Source of the DNA: JAODBQ01 sp047602055
GTDB taxonomy: Bacteria > Actinomycetota > Acidimicrobiia > Acidimicrobiales > Ilumatobacteraceae
NCBI GenBank assembly: GCA_047602055.1
Contig: JASGIG010000001.1
Location: 4,588,001-4,652,000, forward strand
DNA: 64,000 nt
Reading direction: 5' to 3'
Below are positions 16,788 through 25,443 of this stretch, piece by piece (position 1 is the first letter of the stretch; each line of letters starts with the position of its first letter). The notes under the pieces were generated by a model. The model had not been told where the DNA came from. It made no database searches and saw only the letters and a program-made list of their open reading frames with translations. Position numbers and translations under genes: made by a program.

Positions 16788-17864
16788 TCAGCCTTCGGGG
16801 AGGGCGAAGGTGTATGGCCTGACGCCCTTGAGGCGCACGGCTCGGTTGCGCCTCGTGAGGTAGCGCAGGTGCGCCGCGGTCTCGTTGACCGCCGAGCGGC
16901 GCAGCGACAGCGGGAACTGGTCCCACGGGCGGTTCCACGTCAGCCGGGCGGCCACCTGCCACAGCGATGCCGGGCCGTCGGCGAGGATCGTCTCGATGTC
17001 GACGAGGTGGTCGAGGTGGTGGCGGGTGATGTCGTCGACCCGTTGTGCCAGGCCGCCGAAGCGGTGGCGGTGCGCCGGCAGGATCTCCTCGGCGTCGAGC
17101 GCGGCGACCTTGCGCAGCGAGTCGAGGAAGTCGCCGAGCGGGTCGCCGCCGCGGTCGCGCCGAGAGATCGAGATGTGCGGGGTGATCGACGGCAGCACGT
17201 GGTCACCGGACAGCAGCATCCGCTCCGCCGGAACGTGGAAGCACAGGTGCCCGGGCGTGTGGCCAGGCGTCCAGACCGCGTCGATGTCCCAGCCGGGCAC
17301 GTCGACGCGCTCGCCGTCGGCGACGTGGCGGTCGGGGACGGCGAGCGGGCGGAACCGCTGCGCCCGTCGGCGGTAGGTCGGCGCCGGCGCCGCAGCGAGC
17401 TCGTCCTCGGACGCGCCGGCGTCGATCAGGACGGCGTACAGCTCGTCGGTGAAGTCCGCCGAGGTCTGCCGAGCGGTCGGCGTCGAGGTCGCTCGCTCGC
17501 GGGCATCGTCGCGCGCCATCGACGTCGAGATGTGCTCGACGGTGGCGGCGTCGCGCTCGTGCATCGCCACCCACGCGTCGGACGCCTCGCGCACCCGCCC
17601 CGACAGGCCGTGGTGGTCAGGGTGGACGTGCGTGACCAGCACGCCATGGCACGCCGAGATGTCCGAGCCGGCGGCGCGGAACCCGGCGACGAGCGCATCC
17701 CACGACTCGTCGTCGTCCCAGCCGGCGTCGACCAGGACCGGCCCGCGGCCGGACTCGATCAGGTACACGAGCGTGTAGCCGAGCGGGTTGTCCGGGAACG
17801 GCACGCCGATCGACCACAGGCCCGGGCGCACCTGCTCGGTCGGCGGCACGGGCGGGGCGGGCAT
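16788..17864 (-). CDS. MBL-fold metallo-hydrolase
   Basis: 358 residues. The metal-binding core is 'VLVTHVHPDHHGLSG' (HxHxDH), followed by 'DAVWTPGHTPGHLCFH' and 'LLSGDHVLPSITPHIS' with the bridging Asp. The C-terminal third carries the winged-helix-like tail of the LACTB2/glyoxalase-II-like group. These enzymes hydrolyse thioesters, lactones or nucleic acids. It is divergent from the LLM oxidoreductase gene, with 74 bases between the two starts that must hold both promoters. Confidence 0.85.
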   Translation of the reverse strand: MPAPPVPPTEQVRPGLWSIGVPFPDNPLGYTLVYLIESGRGPVLVDAGWDDDESWDALVAGFRAAGSDISACHGVLVTHVHPDHHGLSGRVREASDAWVAMHERDAATVEHISTSMARDDARERATSTPTARQTSADFTDELYAVLIDAGASEDELAAAPAPTYRRRAQRFRPLAVPDRHVADGERVDVPGWDIDAVWTPGHTPGHLCFHVPAERMLLSGDHVLPSITPHISISRRDRGGDPLGDFLDSLRKVAALDAEEILPAHRHRFGGLAQRVDDITRHHLDHLVDIETILADGPASLWQVAARLTWNRPWDQFPLSLRRSAVNETAAHLRYLTRRNRAVRLKGVRPYTFALPEG

Positions 17865-17938
17865 CTCGCCACGGTACCGACGGCGTCCGGCCGACGCCCA
17901 CTTCGCCGAGGACGACCCGGGCGGGCCATCGTCGGGCC

Positions 17939-19216
17939 ATGAGGTTCGGTGTGTTCTACGAGGTCCAGCTGCCGACGCCGCATCGCGACGGCGACGAGAC
18001 GCGCATGTTCCGGGAGGCGCTGGAGCACGTCGAGCTCGCCGACCGGCTCGGCATCCACCACATGTGGGCCGTCGAGCACCACTTCCTCGACGACCACGCA
18101 CTGTCGTCGGCACCGGAGGTGTGGCTCGGCGCCGCCGCGGCGCGCACGACGAACATCCGCATCGGTCACGGCATCGTCTGCACGCCACCGGGCTTCTCCC
18201 ACCCGGCGCGCGTCGCCGAGCGGATCGCCACGCTCGACCAGGTGTCAGGCGGACGCGTCGACTTCGGCACCGGCGAGAGCAGCTCGCGCATGGAGCTGGA
18301 GGGGTTCGGCGTCGACGTCGACACCAAGCGCGCCGCCTACCTCGAAGCCGTCGAGCAGATCTGCAACATGATGACGATGACGCCGTACCCCGGCTACGAT
18401 GGCGAGTTCTTCTCGATGCCGTGCCGCAACATCGTCCCCAAGCCGGCGCAGCGCCCGCACCCGCCGCTGTGGGTTGCCGGCAAGCCCGACGTCGCCGCCC
18501 GCCACGGGATGGGCTGCCTCGGGTTCAACGTCGTCGGCGGCAAGCAGGCGGCAGTGATGGTCGAGCAGTACTACCGCACGCTGACCGAGGAGTGCGTGCC
18601 GATCGGGCACGACGTGAACCCGAACATCGCCGTGCTGGCCACGCTGCACTGCCACCGCGACGGCGACGTCGCCCGCCGCCACGGCGAGCACCTCAAGTTC
18701 TTCGGCTACACGATCGGCAAGTACTACCTGCAGGGCCAGGTGCGCCCGGGCGCCGGCGGGGCGTGGGACGAGTTCCTCGCCGTGAAGGAGTCGTTCCCCA
18801 CCATCGGCGACAGCCCGACCAGCGCGATCGGCACGCCCGACGAGATCCGCGAGCACCTGCGCGCCCTGCAGGCCGCCGGCGTCGACCAGGTGATGCTGAT
18901 GCACCAGGCCGGCCACCTCGACCACGACGCCAACTGCGCGTCACTGGAGCTGTTCGCCACCGAGGTGATGCCGGAGTTCGTCGAGCACGAAGCCGAGCGC
19001 GAGGCCGCCAAGGCCGAACGGCTGGCACCGGCGATCGAGGCCGCGCTGGCCCGCAAGACGTACATGGAGCCACTCGACGAGGTGCCCGCCGTCGAGCCGT
19101 ACGGGCGGTTCAGCCACTTCCCGACGGCCGAGGACCGCGCCGTCGAGGCAACGACGTCGGCCGACACCCTCGGCGCGCTCGGGCTGACGGCCTCCTGGCG
19201 GCCGACTGCCGACTGA
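17939..19216 (+). CDS. LLM-class flavin-dependent oxidoreductase (luciferase-like)
   Basis: 425 residues with the TIM-barrel pattern of bacterial luciferase-like monooxygenases: 'MRFGVFYEVQLPTPH' start, 'LGIHHMWAVEHHFLDDHAL', 'NIRIGHGIVCTPPGFSHP', 'RVDFGTGESSSRMELEGFG' and 'PHPPLWVAGKPD'. The flavin partner (FMN or F420) is not certain. It is longer than the usual 340-370 residues, with a charged C-terminal extension. It heads a region rich in oxygenases and a transporter and may take part in the same breakdown route. Confidence 0.85.
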   Translation: MRFGVFYEVQLPTPHRDGDETRMFREALEHVELADRLGIHHMWAVEHHFLDDHALSSAPEVWLGAAAARTTNIRIGHGIVCTPPGFSHPARVAERIATLDQVSGGRVDFGTGESSSRMELEGFGVDVDTKRAAYLEAVEQICNMMTMTPYPGYDGEFFSMPCRNIVPKPAQRPHPPLWVAGKPDVAARHGMGCLGFNVVGGKQAAVMVEQYYRTLTEECVPIGHDVNPNIAVLATLHCHRDGDVARRHGEHLKFFGYTIGKYYLQGQVRPGAGGAWDEFLAVKESFPTIGDSPTSAIGTPDEIREHLRALQAAGVDQVMLMHQAGHLDHDANCASLELFATEVMPEFVEHEAEREAAKAERLAPAIEAALARKTYMEPLDEVPAVEPYGRFSHFPTAEDRAVEATTSADTLGALGLTASWRPTAD

Positions 19217-19327
19217 GCCGCCGGTCGGGTCAGGGCACTCGTCCAACACGCGGCGAGCGCCGAAGCGCGGCGGAGGCGGCGAGCACGGCAGGTGCAGGGA
19301 GCAGCTCCGCTGCGACCGGAGCACGAG

Positions 19328-20158
19328 CTACGCGACGAGCTCGGCGACGTTCGGCACGGTGATGTTCAGGCGCACGTCGGGGACGGCGACGGCTTCGCGG
19401 GTCCAGCCCCAGATCGACACGAGCCGCCGCGACTCGTCCTGGAACGCCTCCCGCCCGTGGAGCATCCGGTAGTTGTCGACGCAGGCCATCTGCCCGGCCT
19501 CCAGCCGGAAGCGCGGCCCGGTGTTGCGGGCCTCGGCGACGGCACGGCCCCAGCGCTCGACGAACGGCAGGTCGCTCGCCTCGTCGGGCCCGAGCACCGG
19601 CAGTTGGTACGGGTGCGAGCGCACCTGTGCCCGGCCACCCGCGGTGATCCTGGCGATCGGGGCGTCGACGCCCTGCGGGAAGTTCGGCTCGGAGTGGTCG
19701 ATCGGCACGTCCCACAGGAAGTCGGCCATCGCCGGGTCGTCGGCGGCGAGGATCGTCGCCAGCTTCAGCGCGTCGACCAGGAACGACGCCCCGCCGGTCG
19801 GGCAGGGCTTGCCGCACCACAGGAACACGTGGTCGGGGGCGAAGTCGCCGAAGCCGTAGCCGTCGTTGTGCGCCGGCTGGATGCGGTCATAGCTGCCGAG
19901 GTAGCGCTTGCGGCCGCGGGCGTCGACGGGCTGGGCGGCGACGATCGGCGCGCTCACCTCGTTGTTGGCCTTCGTCGCCTCGAACTGCGGGGCAACCCTG
20001 ATCGCCCGATCGCCGAGCATCGCCGTGGCGAAGGCCACGGCATCCTCGACGGTGTCGAGGCCGGAGACCAGCGCGGCGCCGTCGAGGGCGACGAGGCCGC
20101 GGGCCTGCGCCGGCGTGGCGGCCTTGGTCGGGAGGAGGTTGGCGCGTCGGACGTCCAT
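19328..20158 (-). CDS. TauD/TfdA-like Fe(II)/2-oxoglutarate dioxygenase (intact copy)
   Basis: 276 residues. The iron ligands appear as 'PAHNDGYGFGD' (His-x-Asp) and the distal His in 'NYRMLHGREAF'; the 2-oxoglutarate Arg is in 'ESRRLVSIWGW'. These are the marks of the TauD/TfdA family, which oxidises sulfonates, aryloxy acids and other small substrates. It lies 11 bases after the stop of a paralogous gene in the same direction. The two share layout and motifs but are well diverged, so the duplication is old or they were acquired as a pair. Confidence 0.85.
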   Translation of the reverse strand: MDVRRANLLPTKAATPAQARGLVALDGAALVSGLDTVEDAVAFATAMLGDRAIRVAPQFEATKANNEVSAPIVAAQPVDARGRKRYLGSYDRIQPAHNDGYGFGDFAPDHVFLWCGKPCPTGGASFLVDALKLATILAADDPAMADFLWDVPIDHSEPNFPQGVDAPIARITAGGRAQVRSHPYQLPVLGPDEASDLPFVERWGRAVAEARNTGPRFRLEAGQMACVDNYRMLHGREAFQDESRRLVSIWGWTREAVAVPDVRLNITVPNVAELVA

Positions 20159-20169
20159 CTGGTCTGCCT

Positions 20170-20957
20170 TCAGTTGTCGACGTGGGCGTAGCGGCTGTCG
20201 GAGTGCAGCGGACCGTCGGGTACGCCGAACGCTGCGGTGGTCCACACCCACACTCGCCACATGAGGCGGTCGAGGTCGGCGTAGCCCTCACGGCCGTGCA
20301 TCATCCGGTAGTTGTCGATGACGGCGACGTCGCCGGGCAACAGCTTGAAGCGCGGGGCGCGCTCGGCTGCCTTGGCGATCGCTGTCGTCCAGGTGGCGAC
20401 CATCGCCGTGTCGCGCGCGACGTCGGTGCTGTCGGCCGACGGCCGCTGGAACGGGAATCGGCGCAGCATCAGCCGGCCGGCCGGCGTGCGACCGATGATC
20501 GGCGACACCGAGCGCTGCATGTCGGGCTCGGTCTGGTCGACGGGGACGTGCTGCAGCCGCTCGACGAGCTCGCCGCCACCATGGCGAGCGGCGAGCTCGG
20601 CGACGACGGCCTCGCCGTCGACGAGGAACGACTCACCGCCGACGGGTGACGTGTGCGCGCACGACAGCAGGAAGTAGTCCGGATAGCGATCGCCGTAGGC
20701 GAAGCCGTCGGTGTGCGCCTGCAACGGTGTGGTGTTGTCGACGTGCGGGAGCTTGCGATCGCGATCACCGCCGATGCGCACCTCGCTCGGCGGCGGCGCT
20801 TCGAGGACATCGGCGCCGAACACCGCGGCGCGGCGGCGACGGCGTCGTCGGCCGAGGTGCCCCAACCGGTCAGGATCGCCGCGCCCGTTCGTTCGACGAG
20901 CACGCGCACCCGCTCCGGATCCCTCGTCCGGATCGGGATGTCGATCGTCGTCGTCAC
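20170..20957 (-). pseudogene. Second TauD/TfdA-like dioxygenase, one frameshift
   Basis: Two frames make one gene. The first ~43 residues ('TTTIDIPIRTRDPERVRVLV', 'ERTGAAILTGWGTSADDAV') lie in one frame and the rest ('AVFGADVLEAPPPSEVRIGG' onward) in the next, the switch falling near 20830-20850 in a CGCCGCCGCGCCGCG run. All catalytic marks are present: 'QAHTDGFAYGD', 'NYRMMHGREGY' and 'DRLMWRVWVW'. The GTG start at 20957 has a strong GAGGAGGG site before it. Either one base is wrong in the run or the gene has been lost recently. Confidence 0.75.
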
Positions 20958-20990
20958 GGCGGCCCTCCTCACTCAGGCCCACCTACAAGG

Positions 20991-21006
20991 TGAACCATCT
21001 GGTTCA
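20991..21006. promoter_or_regulatory. Predicted TetR-type operator
   Basis: Perfect palindrome TGAACCA-TC-TGGTTCA in the 150-base gap between the divergent dioxygenase and TetR genes. A near copy lies before the ABC transporter gene at 21685. Its place at the divergent promoter suggests the TetR protein encoded next to it binds here and controls itself and the dioxygenases. Confidence 0.6.
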
Positions 21007-21106
21007 GATCAGATCACATCGGCCGTTTCACGGCGGTTCCCGCCTCGTTGCGATCGCGTTTCCGGAATCCGCGGCGCGAGCCGTGCGATCGCTAGGGTCG
21101 CCGGCC

Positions 21107-21688
21107 GTGACGGAGGACTCCCAGGAGCGGCAGCGCCTGCTCGACCTCGTCGCCGGCTACTGCCTGGAGCACGGCGTAGCCGACCTGCGCCTGCGCCGTG
21201 TCGCCGAGGCGATCGGCTCCAACAACCGGATGCTGCTCTACTACTTCGGCTCCAAGGAGCAGTTGATCGCCGCCGCGCTCCTCGCCGCAGCCCAGCGCTT
21301 TCCCGGCATCCGCAGCGCGTTCGACCTCCTCGAGGCGGACGGCGAGACCCTGGAGCGACGGCTGGTGGCGGCCTGGCGCTCGCTATCGGCGGAACGGAAC
21401 CTGCCGTTCATCGGCCTGTTCTTCGAGGTCGTCGGCCTGGCGATCCATCAGCCGGGCCGGTTCGACGGGTTCTTCGAGGCGATCAGCCACCAGTGGGTCG
21501 ACCGCGTCGCCGCGGTGCTGCGCGGCGAGGGGATGAGCCGCGCCGTCGCCCAGCGCACCGCCCGAGAGATCGTCGCCCTGTGGCGTGGCCTGCAGCTCGA
21601 CCTGGTGTCGGGCCACTCCAGGCGGAGCCTCGACGCGGTCAATGCCGCGGCCGCCGCGCGAATCGGGGCGATGCTGCCGGCCGAGTGA
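21107..21688 (+). CDS. TetR-family transcription regulator
   Basis: 193 residues with the TetR DNA-binding head at residues ~10-50: 'LRLRRVAEAIGSNNRMLLYY' then FGSKEQLI. The remainder is the helical ligand-binding part. The GTG at 21107 gives the correct length. It stands divergent from the dioxygenase pair and 70 bases before the ABC transporter operon. Two matching palindromes flank it (20991 and 21685), one before each neighbour, so it probably represses the whole block and responds to its substrate. Confidence 0.85.
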   Translation: MTEDSQERQRLLDLVAGYCLEHGVADLRLRRVAEAIGSNNRMLLYYFGSKEQLIAAALLAAAQRFPGIRSAFDLLEADGETLERRLVAAWRSLSAERNLPFIGLFFEVVGLAIHQPGRFDGFFEAISHQWVDRVAAVLRGEGMSRAVAQRTAREIVALWRGLQLDLVSGHSRRSLDAVNAAAAARIGAMLPAE

Positions 21689-21702
21689 ACCAGTTGGTAC
21701 AC
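21685..21702. promoter_or_regulatory. Second predicted TetR operator, before the ABC transporter
   Basis: GTGAACCA-GT-TGGTACAC, with one mismatch between the 8-base arms, overlaps the TetR stop codon and lies 55 bases before the ATG of the ATP-binding gene. It shares the half-site TGAACCA and the 2-base centre with the palindrome at 20991. Confidence 0.5.
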
Positions 21703-21757
21703 GTCCTTCAACAGCGACGAAACACGCCTGACGCATTCGATTCGTACTGTCGGCAAG

Positions 21758-22555
21758 ATGGAACCGGCACCCGCCGACGGGATCCACGTCAGCTGCCTGT
21801 CGAAGGTCTTCCGCCTCGGCAAGAGCGACATGCGAGCGATCGACGAGGTCGACATGGCGACCGCCGAGGGGTCGTTCACCGCGCTGCTCGGCCCGAGCGG
21901 CTGCGGCAAGTCGACCGTGCTGCGGATCCTCGCCGACCTGGAGACGCCGACCACCGGTGAGGTCCTCGTCCACGGCGAGCACCCGTCGGCGGTCCGCACC
22001 TCGGGTGCGCTCGGCATCGCCTTCCAGGACGCAGCCCTGCTGCCGTGGCGCACCGTGCGCCAGAACATCGAGCTGGCCATCCAGGTGACCGGGCGACGAG
22101 TCGCCCCGAACGCGGCCGAGGACCTGATCCGCCTCGTCGGGCTGTCCGGGTTCGAAGGCGCCCGGCCGGCGCAGCTGTCAGGCGGGATGCGCCAGCGCTG
22201 CGCGATCGCCCGGGCGCTCGTCACCGATCCGACGGTCCTGCTGCTGGACGAGCCGTTCGGGGCACTCGACGAGATGACCCGCCGGCACATGAACCTCGAG
22301 CTGCAGCGGATCTGGACGGAACGCGCGACCACGACGCTGCTGGTCACCCACTCGATCGAGGAGGCCGTGCTGCTCGCCGACCAGGTGGTGGTGATGACGC
22401 CGCGGCCGGCCCGCATCGCAACCATCGTGGACGTGCCGTTCGAGCGGCCACGCCGGCCCGACCTGACCCGCGCCCCGGAGTTCCACGCGATCGTCGACGA
22501 GATCTCCGCCGTGCTGTTCGACCGCTACGCCCCGGCGATGCTGGCGACCGGCTGA
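21758..22555 (+). CDS. ABC transporter ATP-binding protein (SsuB/TauB/NrtD type)
   Basis: 265 residues with a full set of ATPase motifs: Walker A 'LLGPSGCGKSTVLRIL', Q-loop 'GIAFQDAALLPWRT', signature 'QLSGGMRQRCAIARAL', Walker B 'VLLLDEPFGALDE' and the switch His in 'LLVTHSIEEAVLLAD'. The pattern is that of importers for sulfonates, nitrate or pyrimidines. The stop overlaps the start of the first permease gene (TGATG), so translation is coupled. Confidence 0.9.
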   Translation: MEPAPADGIHVSCLSKVFRLGKSDMRAIDEVDMATAEGSFTALLGPSGCGKSTVLRILADLETPTTGEVLVHGEHPSAVRTSGALGIAFQDAALLPWRTVRQNIELAIQVTGRRVAPNAAEDLIRLVGLSGFEGARPAQLSGGMRQRCAIARALVTDPTVLLLDEPFGALDEMTRRHMNLELQRIWTERATTTLLVTHSIEEAVLLADQVVVMTPRPARIATIVDVPFERPRRPDLTRAPEFHAIVDEISAVLFDRYAPAMLATG

Positions 22556-23346
22556 TGCTCGCCGTCACCGATCGCCCGCCCGGCACCGCTCGCGGCCGGC
22601 GCCGCATCGGGCGGGCCGCGCAGCTGTTGATCGGCATCGCCGCATACCTCGCCCTGTGGGAGATCGCCGGGCGACGCGGCTGGCTGGGCACCACGTTCCC
22701 GCCGCTGAGCGACATCGTCACCAAGATCGTCGACAGTCCGCAGCAACCGGTGATCGCACGGGCCTCGAAGGCGACGGCGAGCGCCAGCGTCGCCGGCTTC
22801 CTCATCGGCGCCGGCGCCGCCCTGACCGGCGCCCTGCTCGCCCTGCTCGTGCCGCCGCTGCGCGAGGGCATCGACAAGCTGGCGACGATCCTGCACGCGA
22901 TGCCGATCATCGCCCTCGCCCCGCTGTTCATCGTCACCCTCGGCCGCGAGCGGACCCCGATGGCGATCGCCGCGCTCGGCGCCGGGTTCGCGATGTTCGT
23001 CGCCTCGACCGCGGCGATCGAGTCGGCGCGGCCACTGCAGCACGACCTGTTCAGCGCGCTCGGCGCCGGGCGCGCCCAGCGCATGGCCCGCCTGCAACTG
23101 CCGGCGGCGTTCCCGGGCATGGCCGACGGCCTGCGCCTGGCCGCGCCGGCGGCCGTCCTCGGCGCCGTGCTCGGCGAGTGGTTCGGTGCGCCACGCGGGC
23201 TCGGCCTGCTGATCGTCAGCGCCATGCAGAACTACCAGATCGACCTGCTGTGGGCGGCGGCGCTGCTCGCCGCGTTGATGTCGATGATCGCGTTCGGTGC
23301 GTTCACGTTGCTCGCCCGCTGGGCGACGGCACGGTGGAGGGTCTGA
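22555..23346 (+). CDS. ABC transporter permease (SsuC-like), first subunit
   Basis: 263 residues with about six membrane helices and the BPD-type loop 'FSALGAGRAQRMARLQLPAA' that docks on the ATPase, followed by 'GAVLGEWFGAPRGLGLLI'. The ATG overlaps the ATPase stop. Paired with a second, different permease two bases downstream, so the importer is probably a heterodimeric channel, in contrast to the usual SsuC homodimer. Confidence 0.88.
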   Translation: MLAVTDRPPGTARGRRRIGRAAQLLIGIAAYLALWEIAGRRGWLGTTFPPLSDIVTKIVDSPQQPVIARASKATASASVAGFLIGAGAALTGALLALLVPPLREGIDKLATILHAMPIIALAPLFIVTLGRERTPMAIAALGAGFAMFVASTAAIESARPLQHDLFSALGAGRAQRMARLQLPAAFPGMADGLRLAAPAAVLGAVLGEWFGAPRGLGLLIVSAMQNYQIDLLWAAALLAALMSMIAFGAFTLLARWATARWRV

Positions 23347-23348
23347 GC

Positions 23349-24206
23349 ATGGCGATGACGCACGTCGTGACACCGGCCGCGGTGACCGAGCGAGCCGCCA
23401 CGGCTCGCCCGCCCGCCGAGGCAACGACCGCCAGCGGGCCGTCCCCGATGGTTCGCACCGGTCGCGCCGTCGGCCGCTTCGTCCGCCGGTGGTGGGCGCT
23501 CCTCGCCGTCCTCGCCGCGTGGCAGGCGTGGATCTCCATCCGCCGCTACAACTCGATCGTCATGCCGGCACCCGCCGACGTCGTCCGCGACCTCGTCACC
23601 CATCCCGGCGCGTATGCCGGCGACACGGCCCGCACGTTCGGCCTGGCGCTGTTCGGCCTCGCCGTCGGCATGACCCTCGGTCTGCTGGTCGCCGTCGTCA
23701 CCTGGGCATCGGTGCTCGCCGCCGGAGTGCTCAGCCCGCTCGTCCTGATGCTGCGTTCGATCCCGATCGTCGCGGTGATCCCCGTCGTCGCCCGGCTGGT
23801 CGGCTACGGCAACGAGATCGTCCCGATCATCACGATCATGCTGGCCTTCTTCCCGAGCTATGTGATGGCCACGTCCGGCCTGCGCTCGGCGTCGGCGACG
23901 TCGAGGGACCTGATGATCGCGCTCGGCGCGTCCCGCTGGACACTGCTGCGCCGCGTGCTGCTGCCGAACGCCGTCCCCGACCTGCTCGTCGCCCTGCGGA
24001 TGTGCGCGTCGACCGTCGTGCTGGCGGCGATGGTCGCCGAGTTCCTCGCCGGTACGAGCGGGCTCGGCCGACTGTTCTCCAGCACCCGGGTGCGCTTCGA
24101 GACCGACCGCGCCTGGGGCGCGGCGTTGATCGCCACGGCGCTGTCGGTCCTGCTGTTCCAGATCACCCTGCGCGTCGAGCGCTGGGGCCGCCGCCGCTTC
24201 CACTGA
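23349..24206 (+). CDS. ABC transporter permease (SsuC-like), second subunit
   Basis: 285 residues. A ~40-residue polar N-terminus precedes six membrane helices; the ATPase-docking loop is 'LMIALGASRWTLLRRVLLPN' followed by 'PDLLVALR', and 'FLAGTSGLGRLF' is also typical. It starts two bases after the stop of the first permease. Both permeases serve the ATPase and the lipoprotein-like binding protein encoded next. Confidence 0.88.
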   Translation: MAMTHVVTPAAVTERAATARPPAEATTASGPSPMVRTGRAVGRFVRRWWALLAVLAAWQAWISIRRYNSIVMPAPADVVRDLVTHPGAYAGDTARTFGLALFGLAVGMTLGLLVAVVTWASVLAAGVLSPLVLMLRSIPIVAVIPVVARLVGYGNEIVPIITIMLAFFPSYVMATSGLRSASATSRDLMIALGASRWTLLRRVLLPNAVPDLLVALRMCASTVVLAAMVAEFLAGTSGLGRLFSSTRVRFETDRAWGAALIATALSVLLFQITLRVERWGRRRFH

Positions 24207-24252
24207 CGGCCGCCACCGGCCGTCGCCCGACCCCGACCCCACGGAGGTATCC

Positions 24253-25428
24253 ATGCCCGACCTGAACCCTGCACGCCCCTGGAACCGTCGCCGCCTGCTG
24301 ACCACCGGCGCCACCGGGCTCGGCGTCCTGCTCGGCGGCCGGCTGCTGGTGGCGTGCGGCAGCGACGACAAGGGCTCGTCGCGGACCACCGCGGCGTCGG
24401 CGACGACGGCGAGCACGGGGACGATGGGCGGTTCGGCGACCACCTCCGCGGCGACGAGCGCGTCCAGCACCCCGGCCGCGACCGCCGACGTGAGCATCGC
24501 CATGGGCTGGATCAAGAACGTCGAGTACGCCGGCTCCTGGGTCGCCCTGGAGAACGGCTACTACGACGACCAGGGCATCAAGCCCGCCTACCAGCAGGGC
24601 GGCCCCAACGCTCCGGCCGCGCCGGTGGCCGTCGCCGCCGGCAGCGCCCAGATCGGCGTGTCGGCGAGCATGCTCACGTTGCTCGACGCGATCAACGAGG
24701 GCAACGACTTCGTCGTGTTCGGCACGCAGTACCAGGTGTCGCCCGGCGCCGTGCTGTCGCTGCCGAAGAAGCCGGTGAAGACGCCGCAGGACCTCGTCGG
24801 CATCACGTTCCTCGGGCAGGAGGGCGTCGACGTCAACATCAACGCCGTCCTCGACATCGCCGGGCTGCCGCACGACTACAAGTTCGTCGTCGCCGGCTTC
24901 ACGCCTGACCCGCTGCTCGAGGGGCAGGGCGACGCCTACTCCTGCTTCCTCGTCAACCAGCCGATCACCCTCGAGACCAAGGGGATGGTCGAGGGCACGG
25001 ACTTCATCGTGACGACCTGGGCCGACCTCGGCTTCCCGTCGTACGCCAACCTGTTCTTCGCCGAGCGCAAGTACGTCGAGTCGAACCGTGACGACATCGT
25101 CCGCTTCATGCGGGCGACGATCAAGGGCTGGGAGACCAACGCCGAGGACCCGACCATCGGCGCCAAGCTCGCCGTGGACGAGTACGGCGCCGACCTCGGC
25201 CTCGACCTGACCCAGCAAACCCGCCAAAACGAGCTGCAGATCCCGCTGATGAAGAGCGTGCTGACCGACTCGTCCGGCCTGTTCCGCATCGACCCCGCCC
25301 AGTGGAACGGGCCGATGAAGGCGGCCTACCTCGCCGCCGGGCGCACGACGATGCCGGCGCTCGACGACGCGGTCGACCTGACCATCCTCGACGACGTGTT
25401 CGAGGGCAAGACGACGCTGCTGAGCTGA
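24253..25428 (+). CDS. ABC transporter substrate-binding protein, NMT1/THI5-like
   Basis: 391 residues. The N-terminus combines a Tat-like 'RRRLLTTGATGLGVLLGG' with a lipobox 'LLVACGS', so it is exported and probably anchored as a lipoprotein, followed by a low-complexity Ser/Thr/Ala linker to residue ~80. The mature part begins 'VSIAMGWIKNVEYAGSWVAL' and 'GYYDDQGI', the pattern of NMT1/THI5-like binding proteins for pyrimidines, riboflavin-like compounds, sulfonates or related molecules. GGAGG precedes the ATG. The ligand is not known. Confidence 0.88.
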   Translation: MPDLNPARPWNRRRLLTTGATGLGVLLGGRLLVACGSDDKGSSRTTAASATTASTGTMGGSATTSAATSASSTPAATADVSIAMGWIKNVEYAGSWVALENGYYDDQGIKPAYQQGGPNAPAAPVAVAAGSAQIGVSASMLTLLDAINEGNDFVVFGTQYQVSPGAVLSLPKKPVKTPQDLVGITFLGQEGVDVNINAVLDIAGLPHDYKFVVAGFTPDPLLEGQGDAYSCFLVNQPITLETKGMVEGTDFIVTTWADLGFPSYANLFFAERKYVESNRDDIVRFMRATIKGWETNAEDPTIGAKLAVDEYGADLGLDLTQQTRQNELQIPLMKSVLTDSSGLFRIDPAQWNGPMKAAYLAAGRTTMPALDDAVDLTILDDVFEGKTTLLS

Positions 25429-25443
25429 AAGGGCACACAACCG

